Below, piece after piece: positions 23,386 to 35,289 of a stretch of 64,000 nucleotides of DNA; the first letter of the stretch is position 1, and the number at the start of each line of letters is the position of its first letter. The notes beneath the pieces are model-generated. The model ran no database searches. It saw only the letters and a program-made list of their open reading frames with translations, and was not told the origin of the DNA. Source of the stretch: Cycas panzhihuaensis (Eukaryota > Cycadophyta); the NCBI GenBank assembly GCA_023213395.1, contig CM041465.1, positions 39,377,741 to 39,441,740 of the forward strand, in the 5' to 3' direction. A program made the position numbers and the translations under genes.

Positions 23386-24259
23386 AGAGGCAAATTACAA
23401 GTAGTATGAGAGGAAGACAAGGCCAATCCACTATAATTTTTCTTTGAGATGGGGTGACATTTATTTTAATTATCAAGTGTAGAAGCAAGTGATAGAATTT
23501 GTATGTAAAGAATGCTGTCTTGCAGATCATGAATGGTTGACCTACCCTAAGAATATGAATAGAAAAGTTCAAAATACAAGTTTGGTGATGAAAATTCTTA
23601 ACGAATAAGTAAAAGTTTATATGTAGACCAGAAGTGGAAAGACACTTGTTCCTGCAAAATAAGTAACAAACTTTCCAAATCCATTAATTAAAAGTAAAAG
23701 GTTGTAAGAGGCAGTCAAGTCTCTTCAAGAAGCAATAGGGATGTTTGAATGCTAAGAGATGGAAAAGACAAATTTAGAAGCAAGAAATATTATATGAAGA
23801 AGAACATCCTTCCAATAACCTCTTATGAAGACACGTGCAAAATTTAAAGGAAGCAATAGCAACATCTTTGTGTATGAATCCCTAATAATAGTTACCATCA
23901 CTCTAAGAATTCTTGATTATAACAGGGACACAATCCCAATAGCTTCTATCTTCTAATGGTGGGAGGCTAGTTGCTTTCAATAGATTATCTTGGAACAAAT
24001 TGAGTGGACCATATTAAGAGCCATAAAGACCAATAGTGTAGATTTGTGAGTTCTAATGACAAGTTTTAGATGCACAATTTGCATGACAATAGTTGATGAT
24101 GGCCTAAGAGTACATATCTTATCGAAGAAAGACCTACATAACACTTGGAAGAGCAATGGTGATACTTATGGATTATGCCATCCATCCTACAAACCAATTA
24201 TAGGTTAGATTAATGGGAACAATGCATAATATTCAAATAATAATGGATCATGCCATAGT

Positions 24260-25250
24260 TTTATTAATTTTATTGTGGTGTAAATGTAAGATCATTGAAA
24301 AACATATCTTGCATTATTAGGAAAACTTTAGCTTTTATCCATAAAGGTAATTCAGGCTAAGGAAAATCATTAGATCAGATAATAGGGGAGAATACACTTC
24401 TAATGCTTTTATTTAGTTTTGTGAGGACCATGGAATTTAGTAGTAGTTAAGGATAACATACATAACTTAGTAGGATGGAGTTGCTTAGAGGATGAATAGG
24501 ACTTTGGTCAAAAAAGCTAATTCAATGATGAAACTAAGAAATCTCTTAGATCCATTTCAGGCTAAAGCTATTTGCATAACAACATATTTGAGCAATAGGA
24601 GTTCAATGAAGGTTATTTTGAGCATGATGCTAGAAGAGGCCTAGGTAGGGACAAAGCCTAGAGGGAGCCATCTTTGAATCTTTGGGAGGATTGTGTATGT
24701 GCATATCCCAAAAAAATGTCAAAAGTTTGATGATAAAAAGTCCATGTGTATTATGTCATGTACAACAAAGAAAGTGAAGCATACTTGGTTATGAACTGGC
24801 AACGAGAAAGGTACCAACAACTCGTGATGTTATCTTTGAAGAAGTTGACAAATAGGATGCTTACTTAGACACTTTGAAGATATGGTAAGACAAATAAAAG
24901 TAGATCAAGGGATAACTAGAATCTAGTTCTTTAAGGCAGTAGTTTGTCAAGCCAAAAACTAAGCAAAAGCCAGAAGATGAAGTGGAAGATAAGGAGGAGT
25001 ATTAATATGCTAAGGAATCATAGCTTAGTGTAGTTTGAGGTCACTTCACCTACTAAGGAACTCCCCAAATGATAGTTTAAAACCATAGTAGAAGCTTAGT
25101 TGCTTGATGTTGAAGGAAAACATAGGTCAAGGATGAGACTTGATATAATCAACTTTGCCTTGATGGTAAATTTGATGAATGCTAATGAGCCTTTTAGTTT
25201 TGTGAAGGCTTACTAGGTGTATAAATAGAGAATAGCAATGGATGCCAAAA
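24260..25250 (+). pseudogene. Copia-C integrase and linker
   Basis: Core motifs include IIRSDNRGEYTSNAF near 24365 (second aspartate present, one glycine changed) and sequence resembling the MNRT-LV-KA-SMM and RNLLDPFQAKA region near 24490-24560. Stops are frequent. Gag and protease of this element are not recognisable in 23600-24260. Confidence 0.75.
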
Positions 25251-25452
25251 TTTGTGTTATGAAGTAGAATAAAATGTGGGACTTGGTTGATTTTCCAATA
25301 GGAAAATAAGTGATTGGGTGTAGGTAGGTCTACATAACTAAATTTAGATTTGATGGCTCAATTGATAAACATAAAGCTAGACTTATAGTGAAGGGATTCA
25401 ATTAGATATAAAGCATTGACTATTAGGAGACATTCACTTCAATAGCTAAGAT
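25251..25452 (+). pseudogene. Copia-C RT, N-terminal part
   Basis: Reads through ITKFRFDGSIDKHKARLIVKGF and ends at ETFTSIAK where Gypsy-2 begins. The last five bases AAGAT are the target duplication. Confidence 0.82.
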
Positions 25453-25996
25453 TCTAGCAGAAGCTTTTATCTTATTTCAAAAATAACATAGAGATTCACA
25501 GATACTGATCTAATATATGCTCAACAAATCTCATCAATCTCAAATAAAAATGAATATTGGAAATATGCCATAAATATCGAAGTAAAGCAATGTAAATAGT
25601 ACAAATAGAAGGTAAATGTATTATCCAAAATTAATACTAGAAACCATAAAAATATACAACAGAAAGCCCTTACTAAATGCTTATTCCTTCGAGGTGGGAA
25701 TCCTCTAAATATTTTAGGCCAAAGGTCAAGCCAACTATAGCCCTAAAGTTGAAAATATGGAAGATATCCAATTGAAATTGATGATCAAGAATGAGGGCTT
25801 TAATCCCTATTTATATTGGTTAATTTGTGTTCATCTTGAAGTCAGCCAAAATTGGGACAATTTACTGGAAGTGAACCATGAATGAAGTTAACTAGAAGAT
25901 ATGCTTATAGGCCAGCTAATTCTCCCATTCGTACGCTCATTTTTGGGGAGTTAAGTTGACTGACAGGCCCCATATAGGGGTTATTAGAATGCAACA
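25453..25996 (-). repeat. Gypsy-2 3' LTR
   Basis: Aligns with 30698-31246 and ends GCAACA. The outer end is TCTAG here and TATAA in the partner, so the expected TG dinucleotide is lost in both. Confidence 0.88.
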
Positions 25997-26016
25997 AGTC
26001 TCCCCCCCCTCCCCTT
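25997..26016 (-). other. Gypsy-2 polypurine tract
   Basis: The minus strand reads GGGGAGGGGGGGAGACT directly before the 3' LTR. It overlaps the end of the chromodomain frame. Confidence 0.85.
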
Positions 26017-26175
26017 GCCTTGAAAGTATGCTTTACCCTTAAAGCATTAGTAGTTTTGGAAACTTTTGTATCCATTCGTTTAATTCTCATGTCGTGTCTT
26101 TTGCATCTAATATCTGCCATGTTATGAGGTACTTTCTGATTGTCTTGTTCGAAGTTGTTTGGTGTGAATTTAGAG
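26005..26175 (-). pseudogene. Gypsy-2 chromodomain remnant
   Basis: After the integrase C-terminus, one minus frame reads IRKYLITWQILDAKDTT then a stop, and further on KFPKLLML and SILSRQGEGG. This matches the chromodomain tail of plant chromoviruses, which directs insertion into certain chromatin. A neighbouring frame carries KQLRTRQ just upstream, so one frameshift separates the two halves. The frame ends within the polypurine tract. Confidence 0.75.
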
Positions 26176-27290
26176 TATCCTCTATGGTTTAACTATAATT
26201 TTTCCTTCTTCAATAAGTTCTAGTAAGGATGTCTGTGGTACTATCTTGTCGCTAATCTTTTTCTTTAGGCATGAAACATGAAAAATGTCATGGATCTTGC
26301 TTGTTATCAATAGCTTAAGTTTGTAGGCTACTTCCCCAATTTTGTCTAGTACTTGATATAGTACAAAGTATCGAGGAGCAAGCTTCTATTTATTTGTCTT
26401 GCTCAATGATGTTTGTTTGTATGGTTTTAACTGGAGAAAAACCCAGTCATCCTTTTGGAAGCTCCTTTCAAATCACTGCGTGTCTGCTTATTGCTTCATT
26501 CTGTTCCTAGCCATCTCTAAATTATCCTTAAGGATTCTAACTGTGTCTTCCATCTATGTTTGGTATTCTTGAACAACCTAAACCTGGGATGATATGTTCC
26601 ATGTCAATAGAGATAATGGTTGGTATTTGTAAAGAGCTTAGAAAGGTGTCATCTTGCTGGAAGAGTGGTATGTTGTGTTATACCATCACTCGGCTAAGTG
26701 AAACCACTTGTTCCATTGATTTTGTTTATCAGAGTAGAAATTTCTCAAATAGCCTTCCAGACAATTGTTGACTATCTCTGTCTGTCCATCCATTTGAGGA
26801 CGATACGCTATGTTCATGTGCAAATTTATACCTGCAATTCTGAATAAGTCTTTCCAAAAATTTCTAGTGAACTTTGGGTCCCTATCGCTTATAATAGTTT
26901 TAGGAAACCTAAGTAATCTATGAGTTTCTTTTATATATAGTTCTGCAATGTCACTTGCCTTTGCTATTGACTGTATCCTTAAAAAATGACTATATTTTGT
27001 TAATTTATCGACTATGAAAAAGAATAGCATCTTTACCTTCTAATTTTGGGAGACCTGTAATAAAATCCATTAAAATTTCTTTCCACTTTTGGTTGGAAAT
27101 TAGTAGGGGTTGTAGCAAACCCAGGGTCTTTACACATTCTACCTTGTTTCGTTAACAAGTATCGTATTCTGTCACGAATTTTTGGATGTCTGATTTCAAG
27201 CCCTTTCAAAAGTATGATGCTTTTATTTTTGGATGTCTTGTCTATACTAATGTGACCTGCATCTGGGACTAAATGTATTTTTTGCAATAT
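26176..27290 (-). pseudogene. Gypsy-2 integrase
   Basis: The core shows VDKLTKYSHF, IISDRDPKF and DGQTEIVNN, so the catalytic residues are visible in 26686-27030. The C-terminal part carries LQLKPYKQTSLSK, LAPRYFVLYQVLDKIGEVAY and IHDIFHVSCLKK (26230-26470), the usual plant chromovirus pattern. A frame break separates core and C-terminus; stops are present. Confidence 0.88.
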
Positions 27291-27599
27291 AATTTCTTTT
27301 AATTTAAAATTTTTGGGAAGACAGATTTAACTGTTTCTAAGAATCAGATTGCCCTTTCACTAGTATCTATTTGAATTGCTTCCCTTGATTTTATTTAAGA
27401 CTTTTTGGTATCTTGGATCTGCCATATATTCTATTCTGATGGATTTTAACCATGATGACATAATTGTTGATATCAGCTGCAATGAAGGACCTTCCTTTGC
27501 TTCATCTTAGATTTGTGATAATGCATATGCTATAATATTCTCTTTGCCTTTTTAAAATACTATCATGAATTTAAAATTTTATAATTTACTGACCCGTTT

Positions 27600-28960
27600 T
27601 TTTTGCTTATTAGACAATGTATTTTATTTGAGAAAGTATTTTAGACTATTATGATTCGTGCACATTTGAAATGAATTCTCAAGAAGATATTGTCGCCATT
27701 TCTAAATGACGTGCATGATTATAAGCATCTCCTTATCATAAATTGGTTTGAGTTTTTCTCTGTTATTCAGCTTCTGACTCTCATAAGTTGTTGGTCGTTC
27801 ATTTTGGAGTAAGACTGCCCCTATTCCAAACCCTGATGTGTCACATTCTAATACAAATAGTTTTAAAAATTTGAGGGTTGTTAAGACTGGATTTGCTACC
27901 ATGGCCTTCTTGAGATCACTGAATGCTTCTTCCGCTTTTGGGTTTCAAGTAAATGCCTCTTTCTTGGTTAAGTCTATGAGTGGAGCTGGTAGATGAGCAT
28001 ATCCCTTTATGAACTTCCTAATAAATCTTGTTGTCCCTAAGAACCCTTAAATTGTTGTAACACTTGTTGGGGTTGGCCAAGTGACAGTTGCTTGTATCTT
28101 CTTTGGGTCAATCCTTATGCCTTCTCTAGTTATGATGTGGCTTAAGTATTCTAGTTCTTCCTTTGCAAATGAACATTTTTTCTTGTTGGCAAAGAATTGA
28201 TTATTGTGCAAAATTTTGAAAATGATTTAAAGATATTTTAGATGATCTTCCCATGTTTTACTATAGATTAATATATCATCGAAGAAAATTAACACAAATT
28301 TATGTAACACTTGCCTGAAGGTATCATTCATGGTGCTCTAAAATGTTGTCAGTGCGTTCGTTAATTCAAACGACATTACCCTGCATTCAAACATCCCTTC
28401 ATGTATTTTGGATGTTGTCTTGTAGGTGTCTTCTTCCCTTATCTAGATTTGATAATATCCTGAGTGTAGTCAATCTTTTAGAAGTACTTTACTCCATGGA
28501 TTTTGTCCAACAAATCATCAATGTGAGGGATCAAGTACCTATTCTTGATTGTTAATTAATTGAGACCTCGGTAGTCCATATACATTCTATATGAGCTGTC
28601 CTTCTTTAGACTGATAATAATTGGGGCTGCAAATGGGCTTGTCTTGGTGGTAATACTCCCTTAGGATAGTAGATCGCTTATGATTTTCTTGATCTCTTTT
28701 CGTAAATGATACAGATGCGTATAGGATCGAATGTTGATTAGTGTTGCACCTGGTACAAGTTTAATTACATGCTAATTTTTCCAAAGAGGGAGTAGTCCTT
28801 TTGATTCATCAAATACTATCTTGTACTCTTCTATAATTTGTTGAACCTTTGGTGGAATATCATTGATTTCAACCTTATAGCATGTTATAATGTATGTTGA
28901 TGGGTTTTTTCTTAGGAGCTTATCTATTTGGTGTGATGAAACCAACTATACTGGTGGCAT
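27600..28960 (-). pseudogene. Gypsy-2 RT and RNase H
   Basis: RT catalytic motif FFDD (28275-28286) with ILIYSKTWEDHL follows in one frame. RNase H is at 27702-27902 with LECDTSGFGIGAVLLQ. Frame changes separate the parts. Confidence 0.85.
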
Positions 28961-30460
28961 TGGCAGTGCTTGCAATCTATATTTATGTCCTCCCTGGTGA
29001 AAGCACATAAATCCGGTCATATAATTTGTGATTATATTGTCCAATGTTTGAATCCATTGAATTCCCAATACTGCATCTACATTGTTAATTTGCATTGTGA
29101 ACATGCATGTGTTAGTGGAATATTTGCTTATTTGTAAGTTGATTTTTCTATAGAAACCTCCACACGGTGTTGTTTTCCCATTGGCAATTGATACTTGGAA
29201 TGTGTTGATTGGTTCTATTTTAATTTAAGCTTCTTTGTAGTTGCCTATTTATAAAGTTGTATGTACTTTCACTATCAACTAGTATTGTGACATGCACCCT
29301 TTTTATCATCCCTTGAAACTGGAGTGTTTGTGGGGTGGTACTTTGTCTTATAATTATTTGTAGTGATATGTGTATATTTTCTATGTCTAGCTCTAATAGT
29401 TCATCCATTTCATCTTCTTCTAGCTTTTCTTCGACTTCCTCATGGGTGGTTCTTCTTCTTGCTCTGATATTATCATGTCTTCAATATTAATCATGTATAC
29501 CTTCTTCCCAGTGCATTGATATTTGTGGTTCCGCTTCAAACCACATTTGAAATAAGTTCATTTCTTTATATGTTCTTATTTCATTGTTGTCTCTTGATTA
29601 CTTCTAACTGCTAATGGAACCTCGGGTTTAATTCCTGGCCTGTTCTAATTTGGGTTAAATCCCTACTAGCTTTCTGTTCTACATGTGAATGTAGGTCTAA
29701 TCTTTTGCAATTCTGCTTCCATGCATCTTGCTGTCTTGATTGTTGAATCCAATGTTGGTACCTCCATTACTTTTAGACGATATCTTATTAAAGTTTTCAA
29801 TCCGCTAATGTATATTTCTAAAAGGAGTTTTGGTGGCACTATTAATAGAATCAAATATTGTAACACTTGAAACTATTCAGTAAACTCTTACACTAAGCTT
29901 ATTTGCTGTAATCTTGTCAACTAGGTAAAATAGCCCATACTCCATGAATCTTCATATTGGGTTATAAGCCCATGCTTCATGTTGTGTCAGTTTTTTACTT
30001 GTTTTCCACTTGTCCAAAGCCACCACAAATACCATTTCAAAGATTGACTATATAAATGTAGTGATGCCAGGGATATTTGCTCATTTTTCGGTATCACGTA
30101 GACTGAGAAATAGTTCTCCATTTGTAAATTCCATCCCCTTATATCTCTTGATTTGTTAGGGTCAAACTTTGCCAAGGTAACATTTTCCATTGTTGCCTCA
30201 TCATTACTTTTTTGCCTTTGATATTTTCCTCCTATTTTAAATCTTCCTTTAAAATTACTTATACTTTCTTATTTTATTTTGCCTAGAGGATCCAAATTTA
30301 TGCATTCCTTTTTTTGTTTGTCCCATATTAGTTCTACTTGAGGTCTATCTAGCTTGAGGTTAATTCTATCCATGAGGTTAATTAGAGAAGCTAGGATTTC
30401 CTTTCCTACTTCATCTGTGGTGGTTTGTTCTTGACTAGATTGGCCTTGAGTGGTCAACAT
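28961..30460 (-). pseudogene. Gypsy-2 gag and protease
   Basis: The protease motif ILVDSESTYNFI (about 29230-29320) has glutamate where the active-site glycine of DSG is expected. A zinc-knuckle remnant (CGLKRNHKYQC) lies near 29530. Gag occupies 29666-30460 (KFDPNKSRDIRGWNLQMENY and ASLHLYSQSLKWY) with the N-terminal Met near 30460. Confidence 0.8.
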
Positions 30461-30683
30461 CTTCTTTTGCTATATAATCTTCTTAGAGCATAACTCTGTT
30501 TGGGCTCTTCTCAAGTTCCATGGGTGGGAGGGTGGGCAAAAATTTCATTTCCTTCTCACCAAAATATCACTTCCTTCCTTGCAGGACTGACTATTATGAA
30601 TGTGAGTAAACTGTCTTGATCCCCTTTGGAAAAAAAAATTGATTGTCTTAGAAGGCACTCTTCCATAGGATAGCTTCAACGAA

Positions 30684-30695
30684 GCTATGATACCA
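30684..30695 (-). other. Gypsy-2 primer-binding site
   Basis: Minus strand TGGTATCATAGC, one mismatch from the initiator-Met site, two bases inside the 5' LTR. Confidence 0.85.
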
Positions 30696-30697
30696 TT

Positions 30698-31246
30698 TAT
30701 AATGGAAGCTTTTATATTATTTCGAAAATAACATAGAGATTCATAGATATTGATCTAATATATACTCAACAGATCTCATCAATCTCAAATAAAATTGAAT
30801 ATTAGAAAGACACCATAAATATCAAAGTAAAGAAATGGAAATAGTACAAATAGAAGGTAAATATATTTTCTAAAAATAATAATAGAAAGTACAAAAATAT
30901 ACAATAGAAAGCCCTTACTAAAGGGTTATCCTTTCGAGGTGGGAATCCTCCAAATATCTTAGGCCAAAAGGCTAAGCCAACAACATCCCTAAAGATGAAA
31001 ATATGGAAGAGATCCAACCAAAATTAATGATCAAGAATGAGGGCTTTGATCCCTATTTATATCGATAAATTTATGTTGAGCTTAAAGTCAACAATAATTG
31101 GGATAGTTCATTAAAAGTGAACCATGAATGAAGTCAACCAGAAGATAGGCTTATAGATCGGCTAGTTATCCCATTCCTACACTTATTTCTAGGGGGTTAA
31201 GTTAGCTGACAAGCCCCCTAAAGAGAGGGATTATTGAAATGCAACA
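30698..31246 (-). repeat. Gypsy-2 5' LTR
   Basis: Partner of 25453-25996; ends GCAACA followed by AAGAT. Confidence 0.9.
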
Positions 31247-31251
31247 AAGAT

Positions 31252-32470
31252 GGTAATGATTAGACTAATACTAGCAATAGCTGCATGGTTCAAATAATAG
31301 TTACACTAGGTTGATGCAAAGAGTGCCTTGCTTAATGGAGATCTTGAGGAGTAGGTCTATATAGAGCAACGACTTGGATATGTTGCAAAGGGAAGAGAGC
31401 ACCTTATGTGTCTCTTGAAGAAAGCTTTGTATGGCCTAAAGTAGACTCCAAGATCTTGGTATTCTAAGATTGATCGATATTTTTTAAGTAATAGATTTGA
31501 GAGGTCATGGGTTGATTCAAACCTTTATATCAAAGCTAAAGGTGGACGCTCAACCATTTATGTGGTTTTATATATGGATGATTTTGTGATTACAAGTAAT
31601 AATACCTCAAAGGATGATGTCTTGAAGGATGTTCTTAAGAGAACATTTGAGATGATAGATCTTGGACTATCCCATTATTATTTGGGAGTGGGGTAGAAGC
31701 TTGAAAAGATCATCATTTCATAGGTTAAGTATACATGGGAAATTCTAAAGAAATTCAGAATGGAAGACTGTAATCTTGTCCCAATCTCCATAGAGATAAG
31801 GTTAAAATTGACAACTATGGGTGATAGAGACCAAATATATGGAACAATGTATATTCAACTAGTTGATAGCTTGATTTGTTTGATTATAACTTGGACTAAT
31901 ATATCTTTTGTAGTTGGTATGGTATCGAAGTTCATTGTAAATCCAAAGTAGAGTCATTGGAAAGTTACGAAGAGGGATCCTTAGATATTTATAAGGAATG
32001 ATGCATTATGGATTAGAGTTCATCCAAAATAATAATTTTAGTTTGGAACAGTATTCAAATTTTGATTGGTCTAGATGTGCTAGTGGCAGAAATTCTGCTT
32101 CAGGGTATTGTTTCAGTTTGGGTTCTATTGTTGTCATTTGAGGCAGTAAGAAGCAGCTAGATTCTACATTGTCATCTACAAAGGAAGAGTATAAAGTTGT
32201 AGTTGCAACAACTTGTGAGGCCATCTAGTTGAAAAAGATCCTTGGTGATTTGGGACTTTATCAAGATAAGGTGACTACTTTGTAATGTGATAATTAGGTA
32301 TATTGAAGATTGCCAAGAATTCAATATTCTATGCTCACATCAAACACATTAATGTGCATGACCATTTCATTCAAGAACAAATCTAAAATGGAGAAGTTGA
32401 GTTCTTGTATAAGCCTACTAAAGAGCAGTTGGTAGATATTTTCACCAAACCCTTGGCCAGGGACAAATTT
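31252..32470 (+). pseudogene. Copia-C RT C-terminal part and RNase H
   Basis: Resumes with MIRLILAIAAWFK directly after the Gypsy-2 duplication. It keeps DAKSAFLNGDLEE, the catalytic YMDD (31571-31582), SHYYLGVG and FRMEDCNLVP. RNase H is decayed, with TLSSTKEEYK-like sequence near 32160-32200 and an ADIFTKPLA-like end near 32430-32460. Confidence 0.85.
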
Positions 32471-32501
32471 AGATTTTATAGGCATTAAAATTGATGTAAC
32501 C

Positions 32502-32513
32502 ATTAAGGGGGAA
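32502..32513 (+). other. Copia-C polypurine tract
   Basis: ATTAAGGGGGAA abuts the 3' LTR. Confidence 0.85.
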
Positions 32514-32790
32514 TGTTAGAATTAATATCTAAATTATGGGTCTGAGTAGGTAAGTGGTGAGTCATTAGGACATTTGATGACTTGTGGGGTTGTGATTTAA
32601 TTTGATGATAAGTATTAGGTTGGTTATAAATCAATTATGGACCATTACCGATTCTATTTTGTATATATGAGTATAGTGGCCTATACATAGCATGGAACAC
32701 TCTTGATGAATGATATCAGTCTTGAATGTAGACCAATTCTACCTAATATTTCTAGTGTTTTTCATATTTTAATCTTAGTTCAATTACTCA
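32514..32790 (+). repeat. Copia-C 3' LTR
   Basis: TGTTAGAATTAATA to TTACTCA; partner of 22762-23036. Confidence 0.88.
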
Positions 32791-32795
32791 CATAT

Positions 32796-35280
32796 GCTTC
32801 ATGAACATGCTCCCTCTCATAAGAGAAAAGTCAAATATGTGACACCACCCTTCTAATAGAAAACTCTAGCTAAAAGCCTTCCTTTATTAAAAATAATATC
32901 ATTTATACATTACAAAAGAGTTTGGGTTCGTTATCCATTGAACAGACAATCTGACAAAAAGCCAATCAACCAGCATAAACCCTAGTTAATTACATTAATA
33001 ACAAGTGAGTTAATCAATTTATTACAAGTTTGTGATTCTCAATAGAGTTTTCCATAAGATATCAAAGAAGAATAATGACTAAAGGGGGAATATACATCTC
33101 ATTATCTTTAAAAGATTATAATTACATCATGATAATGCCTCTTGAGCATCAAAGTTTGTTAATGTTGAAGATGACCATAGGAAAGTTTGATGTAGAATTT
33201 GAAAAATTGAAATGTATAAGTCTAAAACATTGAAAACCTGAAATGATATCTTTGAATTGGATGGTTCCAACAACATATAAAATGATGAAGGTAATGTTAA
33301 ATAGATACCCTCATCCCTACAAGAATCTAAAATAGATGTGAGAGATAGTAACCATTAGATTGTTAAATATCTAAAACATGGTGCATCTAAAGTCAATCAT
33401 TTTTTAAGAGTATTAATTGGACATCACAGTGATAGAAGTATATGATAAAGTAAAGCTAGAATGCACACCTCTTAAAAAGAATTAAAATCCTATTCTAGAG
33501 ACCTCATAATAGAGCAAGGAGGTGACCTAATGAACTAGGTTGTTGTATGTTAGTTTGTTGATCAAAATAATTGATACTTTAGAAGAATGTGCTTGTGGGT
33601 TATAAATCAATTCTAGGGCAATCTATAATTAGTGAAGACATGGAAGAAGGTTGTCTAATATTTGATAACTATGACCCGAAATAGAAGAAGCAAATCCCAT
33701 AAACTAGAAAATATTTGAAGTAAAATGTCAATAGATGTCGATTACTATACGTTGAAGCTATTGATCACTCATCAAATGTTAAAGTAAGCTAACCAAAGCT
33801 ATGACCAATGCCAAGCTATAAAGCTATGACCAATGCCAAGCTATATAGAATCATGTCGCTGAATTGATATAAAGTAGAAAATTTGCTATTAAGAGTGTGA
33901 TGGTAGATGAAGATTTGCAACAAAGATGTGCCAAAAGGAGGAGGCATATGAGGCACTGTTAAACTCATGACAGAAGTCAAATAAGAAATCATCTAGAAAA
34001 ATCAAAATCTACGAAAAGGAGTAATTAAAACTAGGTAGAAGAAGTTTGTTGTTGAAGAATGAACTAGAAAATGAAGCAAAGAAGAATGAACCAACACTAA
34101 ATTATCATCATCAACCCAAACTAAAGGATTTCTAAAACTCTAATAAAAAAGAATATTTTCTCAAAATAATACATTTTTGCTGCGAAGGGTGATGAGGTTG
34201 AAGGGTGCTTATAAAGACAAAAATCAATCATTGACAATGTCAAGATAAGAGGAAAACTGTATCAAGGGTGTGTCAAAAGGAGGCGACACAACTATGAAGT
34301 CCATTGCTAGAGATGAAGCAAGAACATAGTCAAAATCTATAAAAATAAGCAAGGAGAAATGAAAGCCATGTTGAACCAAAGAAGACCTAATTTGCTCGAA
34401 AAAATACATATAGAAACAAGATCATAGAATATGCTAGAAAGAAGCTATAAACAAGAGGGGTAAGAAGGGAACATCTTCTACTAATAGGTAGACTAACATC
34501 TGAGTGTTCCATAAGTAGAAGTCTATGTAATAGATACAAAATTAGAGTATGCTAAAAGCTGTTATCCAATGTTAGTTACTAAAAAATGTAATTGATACTG
34601 ATGACAAACACTACTAGAAATGATAAACTTGGAGAAACTGCTATTGGAACCATACAATGATGAAGTAAAATAAGGTATATTTATTTGAAGGTGTTGTTAA
34701 CAAGTCGAACCAAAACAAAAAGGAATTGGAACCAAGAGTAAAAAAGAAATTTGCTTTTATGCGTTTTGGACTACAAACTTGCATTCCATGTAATATAGAG
34801 AACACCAAGAATGTAGATAATTTCTGGATGTAAACCAATTGCTTCTTTATCATCAAAATGCAGGAAACTACATCTAGTTCTCTCACACGTAGATGCAACC
34901 CCTAAAATATTAGAAAGGAAGAATTTTGACCATAATAGAGAAGGTGATAACCAAATGGTTACATACAATGAGAAGAAAGAAATCCTAAAACCAAGATATA
35001 CTTTGACTCATACATTAATACATTTATATAATAGATAGTTACAACCCTCTATTTATTACAAAATAACAAAAGAAAGTACACCATAATCAGAAGATTCAAT
35101 CAATTGTCATGATGGCGATCCACAAGTCTCATCGTGATCATGATTGCAATCTCTAGGCTTGATTGCAATCTACAAAATAATCAAAACTACAATTAATTAG
35201 CCTACACACATCTACCCCATTGCCACTTTGGTGAGTGCTCACACTTAACCCAAAAATTTAAAAATTTAAAAATCTCATTT
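32796..35280. other. Unassigned AT-rich region
   Basis: No family motif, LTR partner or long frame is recognised. It is purine-rich on the plus strand. It contains a perfect 25-bp tandem duplication at 33795-33844. Two loosely similar stretches near 33915 and 34260 share GTGCCAAAAGGAGG-like sequence. A decayed repeat is likely. Confidence 0.45.
33795..33844. repeat. Perfect 2 x 25-bp tandem duplication
   Basis: AAAGCTATGACCAATGCCAA followed by GCTAT occurs twice without mismatch. Confidence 0.92.
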
Positions 35281-35289
35281 CTCTCTCTT

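Larger units (their letters stand above)
25453..31246 (-). mobile_element. Gypsy-2, chromovirus-type Ty3/gypsy element
   Basis: LTRs at 25453-25996 and 30698-31246, AAGAT duplications at 25448-25452 and 31247-31251, primer site at 30684-30695. Minus-strand order is gag, protease, RT-RNase H, integrase, chromodomain remnant, polypurine tract. It is 5.8 kb and inserted within Copia-C RT. All coding domains contain stops or frame changes. Confidence 0.92.
22762..32790 (+). mobile_element. Copia-C, copia element split by Gypsy-2
   Basis: LTRs of about 276 bp (22762-23036 and 32514-32790) flank plus-strand copia sequence. Gypsy-2 interrupts RT at 25453-31246; without it the element is about 4.2 kb. 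Flanking pentamers are TATAT and CATAT, one transition apart. Integrase and RT-RNase H are recognisable. The position normally held by gag contains a fragment of gypsy integrase instead, so the element may be chimeric. Confidence 0.88.
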
